Source: an uncultured Bacilli bacterium
GTDB taxonomy: Bacteria; Bacillota_I; Bacilli_A; RF39; UBA660
Length of the DNA stretch: 17,146 nt
Assembly (NCBI GenBank): GCA_944358665.1
Contig: CALVRP010000078.1
Location: 1-17,146 of the forward strand
Direction: 5' to 3'
Shown here piece after piece: positions 1 through 6,893 of this stretch; positions within the stretch are counted from its first letter, which is position 1, and each line of letters opens with the position of its first letter. Made by a program: the position numbers and the translations under genes. The notes beneath the pieces are model-generated. The model ran no database searches. It saw only the letters and a list, made by a program, of their open reading frames with translations, and was not told the DNA's origin.

Positions 1-1
1 G

Positions 2-1132
2 GATGTTGCTTTGGCTATTAAAAACTTAGAGGCCAGGAATATTGAAGGTGATGAGTTTGAAAAGAGAATTCATGATATAAAAAATGAACTTGAATTTTTT
101 TCTAAAATGGATATTGATTGTTTCGATTATATTTTAGTTAATGATTATAATTTATATAGTGTTGATGAGTTTAATGATTATATATCTAAGACTTTAGGTA
201 TAGAGTTGCATGATAGCATATCAAGTAATGGATTTATAGATCGCATTCCTCAACATATCAAGAGTATGGTTGATGATTTTGCTCTTAAAGATAAAAGTAA
301 AAAGGTTGTATATACTTCTTTTGATGGTGATGATATGCACTATTTACACGACATATGCAAAACCGTAATAGAACAAGGTAAGATACCATTAAATCCAGAA
401 TCAGCTTTAGGATATTATGTATCTACGGTAATGCTTGGCGGTGTTAAACAAAAGGTTATGACAGATTGTTTAACTTTAGAATTGATGGCGGATGAATTAT
501 ATGTGTATAGAAATGATAATGTTGATATTTCAGAGGGTATTATTGCTGAAATGATGTTATGGAATATAATAAAGAAAAATGGTTTTTCATTTATTCATGA
601 TGTAAGAAATTTAGATAAAGCATATATGGAATCATTAGATTATGATCAATTGACAGAATGGGTAAAATCACAAGATAGTGTATTAAAACAAGAATTATTT
701 CATAATTTGCTTGATGAGTATGTATCTCAAAATCATAAAAGAGCTTATATAGTAGCTAACTTTAAAAACTTTAAACATATTGATTGGGCAAGAGCATATT
801 GTTATGAAAATGGTGTTTGTCCAATAAGCCCACAAAATATATTACCATTTTCTCAATATAGAGATTTAAAAAAAGATTACTTAGAGGCTAGACTAGAATT
901 ATTAAGTAGAGTAGACGAGGTTTATTTGTTTATGGATAGATTTAATCAAACTGAAGAATTGGAAAAACTTGATGATTTTTCTTTGGCAGAATTATATTAC
1001 CTAGAAAAATATTGTAAGAAGCCATTTTCTATAATTGGCTGGGATCAAGCTAAAGTTCCAAAATATGATAAAGGAAAGAAATGGTCATTGACAACAAAAG
1101 AGGATATAAGAACCAGAAAGTTAGTAAAATAG
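2..1132 (+). CDS. GMK-like tail fused to two deoxyribosyltransferase-like domains (5' partial)
   Basis: The frame is open to the left edge, so the true start is probably outside the window; the first start-like codon inside it is TTG at 11. Residues below count from that TTG. Residues 1-62 resemble the C-terminal end of guanylate kinases: a charged helix (EARNIEGDEFEKRI), then FDYILVNDYN, like the family's YDYVIVNDD, then a VDEF helix. Residues 98-195 and 243-342 look like two copies of one alpha/beta domain: a beta strand (KVVYTS / KRAYIVAN), a helix, a PxxP-like segment (PLNPES / PISPQN), a long helix, then DELYVY / DEVYLF and an acidic helix. The pattern recalls the DUF4406/DUF7768 fold of the nucleoside 2-deoxyribosyltransferase superfamily. 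A nucleotide-metabolism role is inferred from the domains and from the glycosylase and maf remnant downstream; enzymatic activity cannot be shown. Confidence 0.6.
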   Translation, partial: DVALAIKNLEARNIEGDEFEKRIHDIKNELEFFSKMDIDCFDYILVNDYNLYSVDEFNDYISKTLGIELHDSISSNGFIDRIPQHIKSMVDDFALKDKSKKVVYTSFDGDDMHYLHDICKTVIEQGKIPLNPESALGYYVSTVMLGGVKQKVMTDCLTLELMADELYVYRNDNVDISEGIIAEMMLWNIIKKNGFSFIHDVRNLDKAYMESLDYDQLTEWVKSQDSVLKQELFHNLLDEYVSQNHKRAYIVANFKNFKHIDWARAYCYENGVCPISPQNILPFSQYRDLKKDYLEARLELLSRVDEVYLFMDRFNQTEELEKLDDFSLAELYYLEKYCKKPFSIIGWDQAKVPKYDKGKKWSLTTKEDIRTRKLVK

Positions 1133-1142
1133 TTTATATTCA

Positions 1143-1151
1143 TGCTATAAT
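1143..1151 (+). promoter_or_regulatory. Extended -10 promoter for the DNA glycosylase gene
   Basis: TGCTATAAT is a perfect extended -10 box. It lies in the 38-bp gap after the upstream gene, 19 nt before the ATG at 1171. No good -35 is visible, which extended -10 promoters tolerate. The leader would be very short, with the AGGGTGA ribosome site close to the predicted 5' end. Confidence 0.5.
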
Positions 1152-1170
1152 ATTATCAGGGTGAATTAGT

Positions 1171-1935
1171 ATGAATAAAGAAAACGGAATTAAAAGTATA
1201 TTAGATAGTTATTTGCCACAAATAGAACAAGGAGATAGCATTTTAAAAGGCAATTTATTAGACGAAAAGGAAAATCGCTTTGTGGTTGAAAATGCTAACG
1301 CTTTTATTATTGGTTTGATTGCTGATCAATCAGTGAAAGCGGAGATAGCATGGAGCTTACCATATCGTCTAAAAATGAGGATAAATAGTTTTGATTTTGA
1401 TTATATAGTTAATTCATTAACTATAGAAGATTTAGAAAAGATTATAAAAGAAAAGCCCGCATTACATAGATATCCGCATAAGATGGCAACATATATTTAT
1501 AAAGCTATGAAGAAAATTTTAAGAGAATATAATGGAGACGCTTCTGAAATATGGAATGGTCAAAGTGCGGACGTGATAGTAAGACGATTTGAAGAATTTG
1601 ATGGTATTAGTCATAAAAAAGCTTCTTTAGGAACTTTATTATTAATTCGTGATTTAGATAAAGAAATTAGCAACAAGCAATACATAGATATAGCTTATGA
1701 TGTCCATATTCGCAGAATTTTCTTAAGAATGGGATTAGTAGACAAAGATACTCAGGATAATGTTATTGAGGCGGCGAGAAAAATTAATCCTGATTTTCCT
1801 GGAGAATTAACAACATCTTTTTGGGCTATAGGAAGGCACTTTTGTCATCCGACTAACCCTGATTGTGATAACTGCCCTTTAAATGAATGCTGTAATGAAC
1901 ATTCTCATATTTTAAAAAAGAAGGTTGGAGTTTAA
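1171..1935 (+). CDS. Endonuclease III-family (HhH-GPD) DNA glycosylase/AP lyase with [4Fe-4S] cluster
   Basis: The protein has 254 aa and should remove damaged bases and cleave at abasic sites in base excision repair. The helix-hairpin-helix segment is F143-A151 (FDGISHKKA). K149 aligns with the catalytic lysine of endonuclease III and D177 (in YDVHIRRIF) with its catalytic aspartate, so both glycosylase and lyase activity are plausible. The C-terminal cluster cysteines C225, C232, C235 and C241 have the classic C-x6-C-x2-C-x5-C spacing. The N-terminal half is more divergent than in Nth or MutY, and no MutY-type C-terminal domain is present, so substrate specificity is open. The start is supported by AGGGTGA upstream. 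The maf remnant begins 2 nt after the stop, which suggests a former operon of DNA and nucleotide maintenance genes. Confidence 0.85.
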   Translation: MNKENGIKSILDSYLPQIEQGDSILKGNLLDEKENRFVVENANAFIIGLIADQSVKAEIAWSLPYRLKMRINSFDFDYIVNSLTIEDLEKIIKEKPALHRYPHKMATYIYKAMKKILREYNGDASEIWNGQSADVIVRRFEEFDGISHKKASLGTLLLIRDLDKEISNKQYIDIAYDVHIRRIFLRMGLVDKDTQDNVIEAARKINPDFPGELTTSFWAIGRHFCHPTNPDCDNCPLNECCNEHSHILKKKVGV

Positions 1936-1937
1936 AT

Positions 1938-2167
1938 ATGAAGTTATATTTAGCTTCCATTTCTAAGACTAGAGAAGATATTATGGAAAAAATAGGAGTT
2001 AATTTTGAGGTTATTCCTAGTGATGTGGAAGAAGCAACAACGCTAATACTAATGAAGAATATTTAATAAATTTATCAAAATTAAAAGCTAATGATGTGGC
2101 TGAAAAAGAAGGTGATGGTGTTATAATCGGTGCTGATTCAATGATTTTTTGGACGTTGAATTACTAG
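1938..2167 (+). pseudogene. maf: Decayed maf (nucleoside triphosphate pyrophosphatase) remnant
   Basis: Two out-of-phase pieces together match the N-terminal half of Maf. Piece 1 (ATG 1938 to TAA 2064) reads MKLYLASISKTREDIMEKIG then VNFEVIPSDVEEA, the LAS...R..L...G..F.VIPSDVDE pattern of Maf. A shift near 2040 moves to another frame (2042-2167) reading NEEYLINLSKLKANDVAEKE then GVIIGADSMIF, matching Maf's EYVLRLAEEKA...VIGADTVV. A second slip in the T-run near 2150 would restore an LDVELLALHKSKK continuation. The later half, including the GKPKD and metal-site region, is missing. Maf proteins hydrolyse non-canonical NTPs; this copy should be inactive. It starts 2 nt after the glycosylase stop. 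Confidence 0.8.
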
Positions 2168-2215
2168 CTCTTCATAAATCAAAAAAAGTTAAAGTAAGAA
2201 AAAAGGAGAAAAAAT

Positions 2216-3256
2216 ATGATTAAACCAAAAAAATTAAAAAAAGGTGATATGGTAGCTATTGTCAGTCTTTCAAGTGGAACGGCTGGCGATGAAGAATTTA
2301 GACACAGATATGAACAAGGTAAAAAGAGACTTGAAGAAGTTTTTGGACTTAAAACGGTTACTATGCCAAATGCTTTAAAAGGCAGTGAGTATTTAGCAAA
2401 ACATCCAGAAGCAAGGGCGAAAGATTTTATGGACGCTTTAAAGGATAAAAATATTAAAGGAATTATATGTAATATTGGTGGTGCTGACACAATCAGACTT
2501 TTACCGTATATAGACTTTAATGTAATTAAGAATAACCCTAAAGTTTTTATGGGGTATTCTGATACTACAGTAAATCATTTTATGATGTATAAGGCAGGTG
2601 TTACATCATATTATGGTCCATCTGTTATGTGCGAATTTGCTGAAAACTATGAGATGCATGAGTATACTAAAAAATATGTGGATGAAGTATTATTCAAAAA
2701 TTCAGAAAATATTACAATAGTGTCAAGTCCAAACTGGACAAGTGAATTTTTAGATTGGAGTAATCCAGCATACGATTTTCAGAAAAGAAAAATGCAAAAC
2801 GAAAAACATGGCTATGAAATTTTGCAAGGAAAAGGCACTTTTGAAGGCGAATTGTTAGGTGGCTGCATTGATGTTTTTCCGATGTTTGTTGGTACAGAAA
2901 TTTGGCCATCTATAAATGAGTGGGAGAATAAAATTTTATTTTTAGAGACTAGCGAAGATGAAGTGACACCTGATTATATTGAGTATTATTTAAGAAATTT
3001 AGTTGCTCAAGGAATTATTGATAAAATAAATGGTATTATTATTGGAAAGCCACAAAATGAGAAGTATTATGAAGAATATAAAGAAGTATATAAAAATGTT
3101 ATAGGTGGTGAAGCGAACAGGCCAGAGTTGCCTATTTTATACAATGTTAATATAGGTCATACCGCCCCTATGTGTATATTTCCACTCGGTCAGAAAATTA
3201 AAGTTGATTTAAATAAAAAAGAGATAATTTTCCTTGAAAGGCCGATGAGTGAATAA
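2216..3256 (+). CDS. S66 family serine peptidase (LD-carboxypeptidase / MccF-like)
   Basis: This is a 346-aa cytosolic protein without a signal peptide. S66 peptidases either trim murein tetrapeptides (LD-carboxypeptidase, LdcA) or cleave aminoacyl-nucleotide antibiotics such as processed microcin C7 (MccF). The expected catalytic triad is visible: Ser115 in the nucleophile elbow GYSDTT, Glu244 in LFLETSED, and His315 in NIGHTAPMCIFPLG. Other family landmarks are the N-terminal KKLKKGDMVAIVSLSS, CNIGGADTIRLLPYID at 85-100, and LLGGCIDV at 213-220. The long insert at about 140-210 and the conserved TxD loop (TSEDEVTPDYI) resemble the MccF-like branch more than E. coli LdcA, but sequence alone does not settle the substrate. 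AAAAGGAG lies 8 nt before the ATG. Intact tyrS follows under its own leader. Confidence 0.85.
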   Translation: MIKPKKLKKGDMVAIVSLSSGTAGDEEFRHRYEQGKKRLEEVFGLKTVTMPNALKGSEYLAKHPEARAKDFMDALKDKNIKGIICNIGGADTIRLLPYIDFNVIKNNPKVFMGYSDTTVNHFMMYKAGVTSYYGPSVMCEFAENYEMHEYTKKYVDEVLFKNSENITIVSSPNWTSEFLDWSNPAYDFQKRKMQNEKHGYEILQGKGTFEGELLGGCIDVFPMFVGTEIWPSINEWENKILFLETSEDEVTPDYIEYYLRNLVAQGIIDKINGIIIGKPQNEKYYEEYKEVYKNVIGGEANRPELPILYNVNIGHTAPMCIFPLGQKIKVDLNKKEIIFLERPMSE

Positions 3257-3308
3257 TTATTTATAAATGTAAACTTAATATAATTGTTGATAGTGTTTCA
3301 TAGGCAAA

Positions 3309-3337
3309 TTATTGAAAATAAAAAATTATGATAAAAT
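3309..3337 (+). promoter_or_regulatory. Promoter of the tyrS T-box leader
   Basis: TTATTG (3309-3314), a 17-nt spacer, then TAAAAT (3332-3337) preceded by TG at 3329-3330, giving the extended -10 TGATAAAAT. Transcription from about 3344 would produce a leader of roughly 230 nt, a usual length for a T-box. Confidence 0.5.
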
Positions 3338-3389
3338 ATATATATTATTAAACAATGATTAATATTTAGTAGGATTTTATAATTAAAAA

Positions 3390-3558
3390 AAGAGAGTTTA
3401 TGGTTGGTGAGAATAAACAAATTATATTTATCTGAATTACACTATTATAAGTTTAATCGGGTTATTCCGTTAAAGATAATAAAGCGCACATTTAATTGTG
3501 AAATAGGGTGGTACCGCGAGATTTCGTCCCTATGTTTATAATGAATGTGTTTTTTTTT
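3390..3558 (+). promoter_or_regulatory. T-box leader (tRNA-Tyr sensing) controlling tyrS
   Basis: The diagnostic T-box AGGGTGGTACCGCG lies at 3505-3518, followed by the pairing CGTCCCTAT. Upstream, AGAGAG at 3391 and GGTTGGTGAGA at 3402-3412 fit the start and apical part of Stem I. GAATTACAC around 3434-3442 fits a specifier loop in which TAC (3438-3440) is a Tyr codon, matching the downstream gene. CGG/CCG near 3458-3469 could be Stem III. In established T-box action, uncharged tRNA-Tyr pairs with the specifier and the T-box bulge and favours antitermination. Regulation of tyrS by Tyr-tRNA charging follows. Confidence 0.9.
3487..3558 (+). terminator. T-box intrinsic terminator upstream of tyrS
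   Basis: ATAGGG (3504-3508) pairs with CCCTAT (3528-3533). The stem can extend through a weak AT-rich middle to an outer CACATT (3487-3492) / AATGTG (3544-3549) pair, directly followed by nine Ts (3550-3558). The outer stem explains why the T-run lies unusually far from the T-box itself. Confidence 0.7.
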
Positions 3559-3574
3559 AGAAAGGAAGGATATT

Positions 3575-4765
3575 ATGAATAAAGAATTACAATTAATTTT
3601 GTCAAAAGCAGAACATGTCTATAGTGATGAAACGCTCATGAAAAAGATAAATAGTGGTAGAAAATTAAAGATTAAGTTGGGAGCGGATCCATCAAGGCCA
3701 GATTTACATTTAGGACATACAGTGGTACTAAGAGCATTAAAACATTTTCAAAATATGGGGCATGAAGTTATATTTGTTATTGGTGATTTTACTGCAATGA
3801 TTGGAGATCCGAGTGGTAAATCTAAAACAAGGCCGGCACTTACATTTGAGGAGACTAGAAGAAGTGGAGCGTCTTATTTTAGTCAAGTAACGAAAATCTT
3901 AGACCCTCATAAAACAAAGGTGGTTTATAATTCGGAATGGCTTAGTAAGATGAATTTTAACGATGTTTTGAAATTAGCTAGTAAATATACAGTCGCTAGA
4001 ATTTTAGAGAGAGATGATTTTAATAAGCGATTTAAAAGTAATACCCCAATAGGTATACATGAATTTTTATATCCTTTAATGCAAGGTTATGATTCTGTTG
4101 CTTTGCAAGCTGATATAGAAATTGGAGGAACAGATCAAGTATTTAATTTATTGGTTGGTAGAGAGTTACAAAAAGATTATGGGCAAGAGCCACAAGATGT
4201 TTTAACCTTTCCTCTTTTGGTAGGACTAGATGGTAAAAATAAAATGAGTAAGTCACTTGACAATTATATTGGATTAACAGATTCTCCTGAAGTTATGTAT
4301 GAAAAAGCTATGCAAATACCAGATAACGTTTTAATTGACTATTTTATTTTAACTACTGATTTTCCCAAAAATAAAATTGAGGAAATAATGAAAGGAGATA
4401 TTGTTGAAGCTCATAAAACATATGCAAAAGAAATAATAAGAATGTATCATGGAGAAGAATTTATCGAAGCTGCAGAAAGAAGATACCGCACAATTGCAAA
4501 TGGTGGAATCCCTAAAAATATAAGTATTTTTGAGTTAACTAAAAAAGATTTGGCAAGTGGCATTCTAGTTACAGATTTACTCGTAAAGTCAGAGTTGGTT
4601 TCATCTAAATCTGAAGGTAGAAGACTGATTGAACAACGTGGAATTAGTCTTAACGGTCAAAAGTTGGAGGACGTTAATAAAATACTTTTAAGTGAAGATT
4701 TTGTTGATGGGGAATTGATTGTACAAAAAGGTAAAAATAAATTCAAAAAAATAATTATAAAATAA
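3575..4765 (+). CDS. tyrS: Tyrosyl-tRNA synthetase, TyrZ-like class
   Basis: The enzyme attaches tyrosine to tRNA-Tyr. The start is ATG 3575 (396 aa), preceded by AAAGGAAGG. The in-frame ATG at 3545 lies inside the leader terminator and is rejected. The class I motifs are HLGH at 45-48 (in PDLHLGHT) and KMSKS at 223-227. GDFTAMIGDPSGKSKTRP (71-87) and YPLMQGYDSVALQADIEIGG (166-185) form the active site. An S4-like RNA-binding domain occupies about 330-390 (SKSEGRRLIEQRGISLNG). The GADPSRPDLHLGH form is that of the TyrZ branch rather than the TyrS branch of E. coli and B. subtilis; TyrZ can be a sole or a second enzyme. It forms its own transcription unit with T-box control and its own terminator. 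Confidence 0.95.
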   Translation: MNKELQLILSKAEHVYSDETLMKKINSGRKLKIKLGADPSRPDLHLGHTVVLRALKHFQNMGHEVIFVIGDFTAMIGDPSGKSKTRPALTFEETRRSGASYFSQVTKILDPHKTKVVYNSEWLSKMNFNDVLKLASKYTVARILERDDFNKRFKSNTPIGIHEFLYPLMQGYDSVALQADIEIGGTDQVFNLLVGRELQKDYGQEPQDVLTFPLLVGLDGKNKMSKSLDNYIGLTDSPEVMYEKAMQIPDNVLIDYFILTTDFPKNKIEEIMKGDIVEAHKTYAKEIIRMYHGEEFIEAAERRYRTIANGGIPKNISIFELTKKDLASGILVTDLLVKSELVSSKSEGRRLIEQRGISLNGQKLEDVNKILLSEDFVDGELIVQKGKNKFKKIIIK

Positions 4766-4779
4766 TGGCTGATATATAT

Positions 4780-4816
4780 AAATAGATAAAAAGAAAAATC
4801 TTTCTATCTATTTTTT
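4780..4816 (+). terminator. Intrinsic terminator of tyrS
   Basis: AAATAGATA (4780-4788) pairs with TATCTATTT (4805-4813), and the inner AAAGA/TCTTT pairs extend the stem. A T-run ends at 4816, 51 nt after the tyrS stop. Confidence 0.85.
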
Positions 4817-4835
4817 GCGTATTTTATCAAAAAAA

Positions 4836-5054
4836 TTAGGGTATGTTGAACATTAAGAACAGACCTTGGAAAGAGCTGATTATTCATTAGATGGTAAAAC
4901 GGAAATATTATATCCTAAAATAAATGGATATTATTATAGTGTTTTGGTAATGACGATAAGTAGATTTTATAAAAAATTAAAAAAATGAATTATAACCTAT
5001 CAGATTTTAACTAAAGAATACATAATTCCTATTGAAAAGCGTTTGGAAAAATAA
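4836..5054 (+). pseudogene. Unidentified decayed coding remnant
   Basis: One frame reads as protein-like blocks interrupted by stops: LGYVEH, TAA at 4854, then RADYSLDGKTEILYPKINGY and YYSVLVMTISRFYKKLKK, TGA at 4986, then ITYQILTKEYIIPIEKRLEK and TAA at 5052. The three blocks stay in the same frame, which suggests point-mutated decay of one gene rather than chance. No ribosome site or start codon fits. I do not recognise the family. It fills most of the gene-poor stretch 4766-5176, which otherwise holds two terminators and a TATAAT at 5117-5122 that may serve the small ORF downstream. The minus strand here shows nothing resembling the missing end of the ABC ATPase. Confidence 0.35.
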
Positions 5055-5075
5055 TATTTCTAAACGCTTTTTTTG
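5036..5075 (+). terminator. Intrinsic terminator after the decayed remnant
   Basis: AAAGCGTTTGGAAA (5036-5049) pairs with TTTCTAAACGCTTT (5057-5070), with one non-Watson-Crick position, then a T-run. The left half overlaps the end of the remnant's reading frame, as expected of an original gene end. Confidence 0.85.
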
Positions 5076-5176
5076 ATAGAATTCAAATTTAAAATATACT
5101 TGCGTTAAAATCTTATTATAATAACACCTCATAATAACCCATTAACAACCATAGATTATACTAAGGAGGAATTATC

Positions 5177-5278
5177 TTGAAAAAGGTTGTTAAAATTACC
5201 CTTCCAAAAACCACAAGAGAAAGGATGGTAAGTTTTTTTCTAAAAACTTCTGTTCCTAGAATGTTAAACAAAAAATAA
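5177..5278 (+). CDS. 33-aa basic small protein upstream of recombinase 1
   Basis: A TTG start at 5177 sits 6 nt after a strong ribosome site, AAGGAGG (5164-5170). The product is 33 aa, very basic and starts KKVVKITLPKTTRERM, then MVSFFLKTSV. It ends 23 nt before rec1 in the same direction. No known domain is recognised. Its position parallels the 36-aa ORF in front of the second recombinase at 9412, although the two sequences are not alike. The strong ribosome site favours translation; it could alternatively be a truncated remnant or a leader peptide. Confidence 0.5.
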   Translation: MKKVVKITLPKTTRERMVSFFLKTSVPRMLNKK

Positions 5279-5301
5279 AATGAATTGGAAGCGGGGATAT
5301 A

Positions 5302-6870
5302 ATGGTGGATATAAGACTACGTGCGGGAATTTATCCTAGAGTTTCTAGTCAAAAACAAGTAATGGAGGGCTTTTCTTTAGATGCTCAGAGAAATTATTTG
5401 AATAACTTTTGTAAAACTCAGGGATGGACCATTGTTGGTGATTATGGTGACGAAGGTATAAGTGCCAAAAATGTTCATGATCGTGAAGGCGTTATGCGTT
5501 TAATTGCTGATATAGAGTTAAAAAAGATAGATGTCGTTGTCTTATATAAGTTTGATAGACTTACAAGAGATATGAAAGATACCGAAGAGTTTATCGAGTT
5601 AATTAGGAAGTATGGAATACTAGTATATACATTATCGGGTGGGGCAATTGATGTATCAACACCATCGGGAAGATTTAATACGAGAATTCAAGGAGCGGTT
5701 GCTCAGTTAGAACGAGAAGTCATCATAGAAAGAGTTGTAAATGGGTTTATACAAAAAGTTAAAGAGGGCTACTCATTATGTAGTGCAACACCCTCTTATG
5801 GTTATGACCGAAAAAAAGGACAAGAAGTACAAACTATAAACCCCAAAGAGGCCGCCGTAGTAAAAAGAATTTTTAAAATGTATGCGAGTGGTAGTACTTT
5901 TACAGAAATAGCTAGAACATTAAATGAGGAAGGAGTTAAAACCAAAAAAAATGGAAAAGTAGCAAAGGAAAGAAATGGCGAAAACAAAGTAGTTATCAAT
6001 AGTGTTTGGCAGCCTAAAACAATAAGACTTATGTTATCAAATGTAAATTATATAGGAAAAGTTAGATATGGTATTAATCGAACACAAGTTAGTTTAGAAG
6101 ATGCGGGTAAGTATGAAAATAAAGGTAAAGGTTTTATTGCTGATGGCTTGCACGAGCCAATAATAGATATGTCTTTATGGAATGAAGTCCAAAAAAGACT
6201 TGGCAAAATAAAGAGAATCTTCAGAACAAATCACCCAAAAGATAATGTGTACTATTGTGGTACTTTGGTTTGCGGTATTTGTGGCCATAAATTAACAACC
6301 CAAAGAACAATAAAAGTCTTAAAAGATGGAACAAAACATGTTCACTGTGGTTATAGGTGCGCGGGTAGGGAAAAAGGGTTATGCACCGCAAAAGGCATGT
6401 CCCATTTGAAGGTAGAAAATGTATTTTTAGAATATCTGGAAAATATAGAAGAATTAGATGAGTTTGATAATGTAGACTTAGAACCTGATAATAGTGAGAT
6501 AGAGGAGCAAATAGAGAGTATAAACAAACGGTTAAACCAAAAAAATAATAAAATTAAAGAAATTATGCGTTATTTTATGAATGACCAAATAGATTATAAA
6601 GATTATCATGAAATGAAACAAACACTAGAAGCAGAAGTTTCTAATTTAGAAAACGAATTAAAAAAATTATCACCTAAAACAAATAAAGAAGAAAAAATTG
6701 ATAAGAAAAAAATTGCTAAAGATATTTTAAGTCATTGGCAAAATTTAACCAATAAAGAAAGATTACAATTTTTAAATGAGTTTGTCGAAAAAATCGTAAT
6801 TGTAAATAGAGATGACAATAGACTAAATGGAAAGCCAGAAATATTAGATGTAAAATTCTATGAAATATAA
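5302..6870 (+). CDS. Large serine recombinase / integrase (rec1)
   Basis: This 522-aa site-specific recombinase should integrate or excise a mobile element through a 5'-phosphoserine intermediate. The resolvase-type catalytic domain holds S15 in YPRVSSQKQ, D50-S54 (DEGIS), the arginine motif FDRLTRD at 84-90, and Q134-E140 (QLEREVIIER). The recombinase DNA-binding domain spans about 165-300 (EIARTLNEEGV; WQPKTIRLMLSNVNYIG). The zinc ribbon uses C324/C327 with C353/C361. A coiled coil at about 395-470 is followed by a C-terminal strand region. Length and domain order match phage- or ICE-type large serine integrases. The start has GGGG 5 nt upstream. Its stop is 18 nt from the converging ATPase remnant, so the element's right boundary almost abuts the gene. 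It is not closely similar to rec2. Confidence 0.9.
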   Translation: MVDIRLRAGIYPRVSSQKQVMEGFSLDAQRNYLNNFCKTQGWTIVGDYGDEGISAKNVHDREGVMRLIADIELKKIDVVVLYKFDRLTRDMKDTEEFIELIRKYGILVYTLSGGAIDVSTPSGRFNTRIQGAVAQLEREVIIERVVNGFIQKVKEGYSLCSATPSYGYDRKKGQEVQTINPKEAAVVKRIFKMYASGSTFTEIARTLNEEGVKTKKNGKVAKERNGENKVVINSVWQPKTIRLMLSNVNYIGKVRYGINRTQVSLEDAGKYENKGKGFIADGLHEPIIDMSLWNEVQKRLGKIKRIFRTNHPKDNVYYCGTLVCGICGHKLTTQRTIKVLKDGTKHVHCGYRCAGREKGLCTAKGMSHLKVENVFLEYLENIEELDEFDNVDLEPDNSEIEEQIESINKRLNQKNNKIKEIMRYFMNDQIDYKDYHEMKQTLEAEVSNLENELKKLSPKTNKEEKIDKKKIAKDILSHWQNLTNKERLQFLNEFVEKIVIVNRDDNRLNGKPEILDVKFYEI

Positions 6871-6871
6871 G

Positions 6872-6893
6872 GGCTAAAAAGGCCTTTTTATTT
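6872..6893 (+). terminator. Weak hairpin between converging rec1 and the ATPase remnant
   Basis: AAAAAGGCCTTTTT is a perfect palindrome just after the rec1 stop, and a small AAGG/CCTT stem with a T-run is also possible. It could act in either direction, but it is short. Confidence 0.35.

Noticed and set aside
2179..2490. Minus-strand ORF opposite the S66 peptidase gene
   Set aside because: Its low-complexity Phe/Ser/Leu translation is the shadow of a well-supported gene.
3545..3574. In-frame upstream ATG of tyrS (10 extra residues)
   Set aside because: It lies in the outer stem and T-run of the T-box terminator; AAAGGAAGG directly precedes ATG 3575.
4836..4988. TGA read as Trp to rescue the decayed frame
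   Set aside because: A TAA at 4854 also interrupts it, and Trp in all intact genes is TGG.
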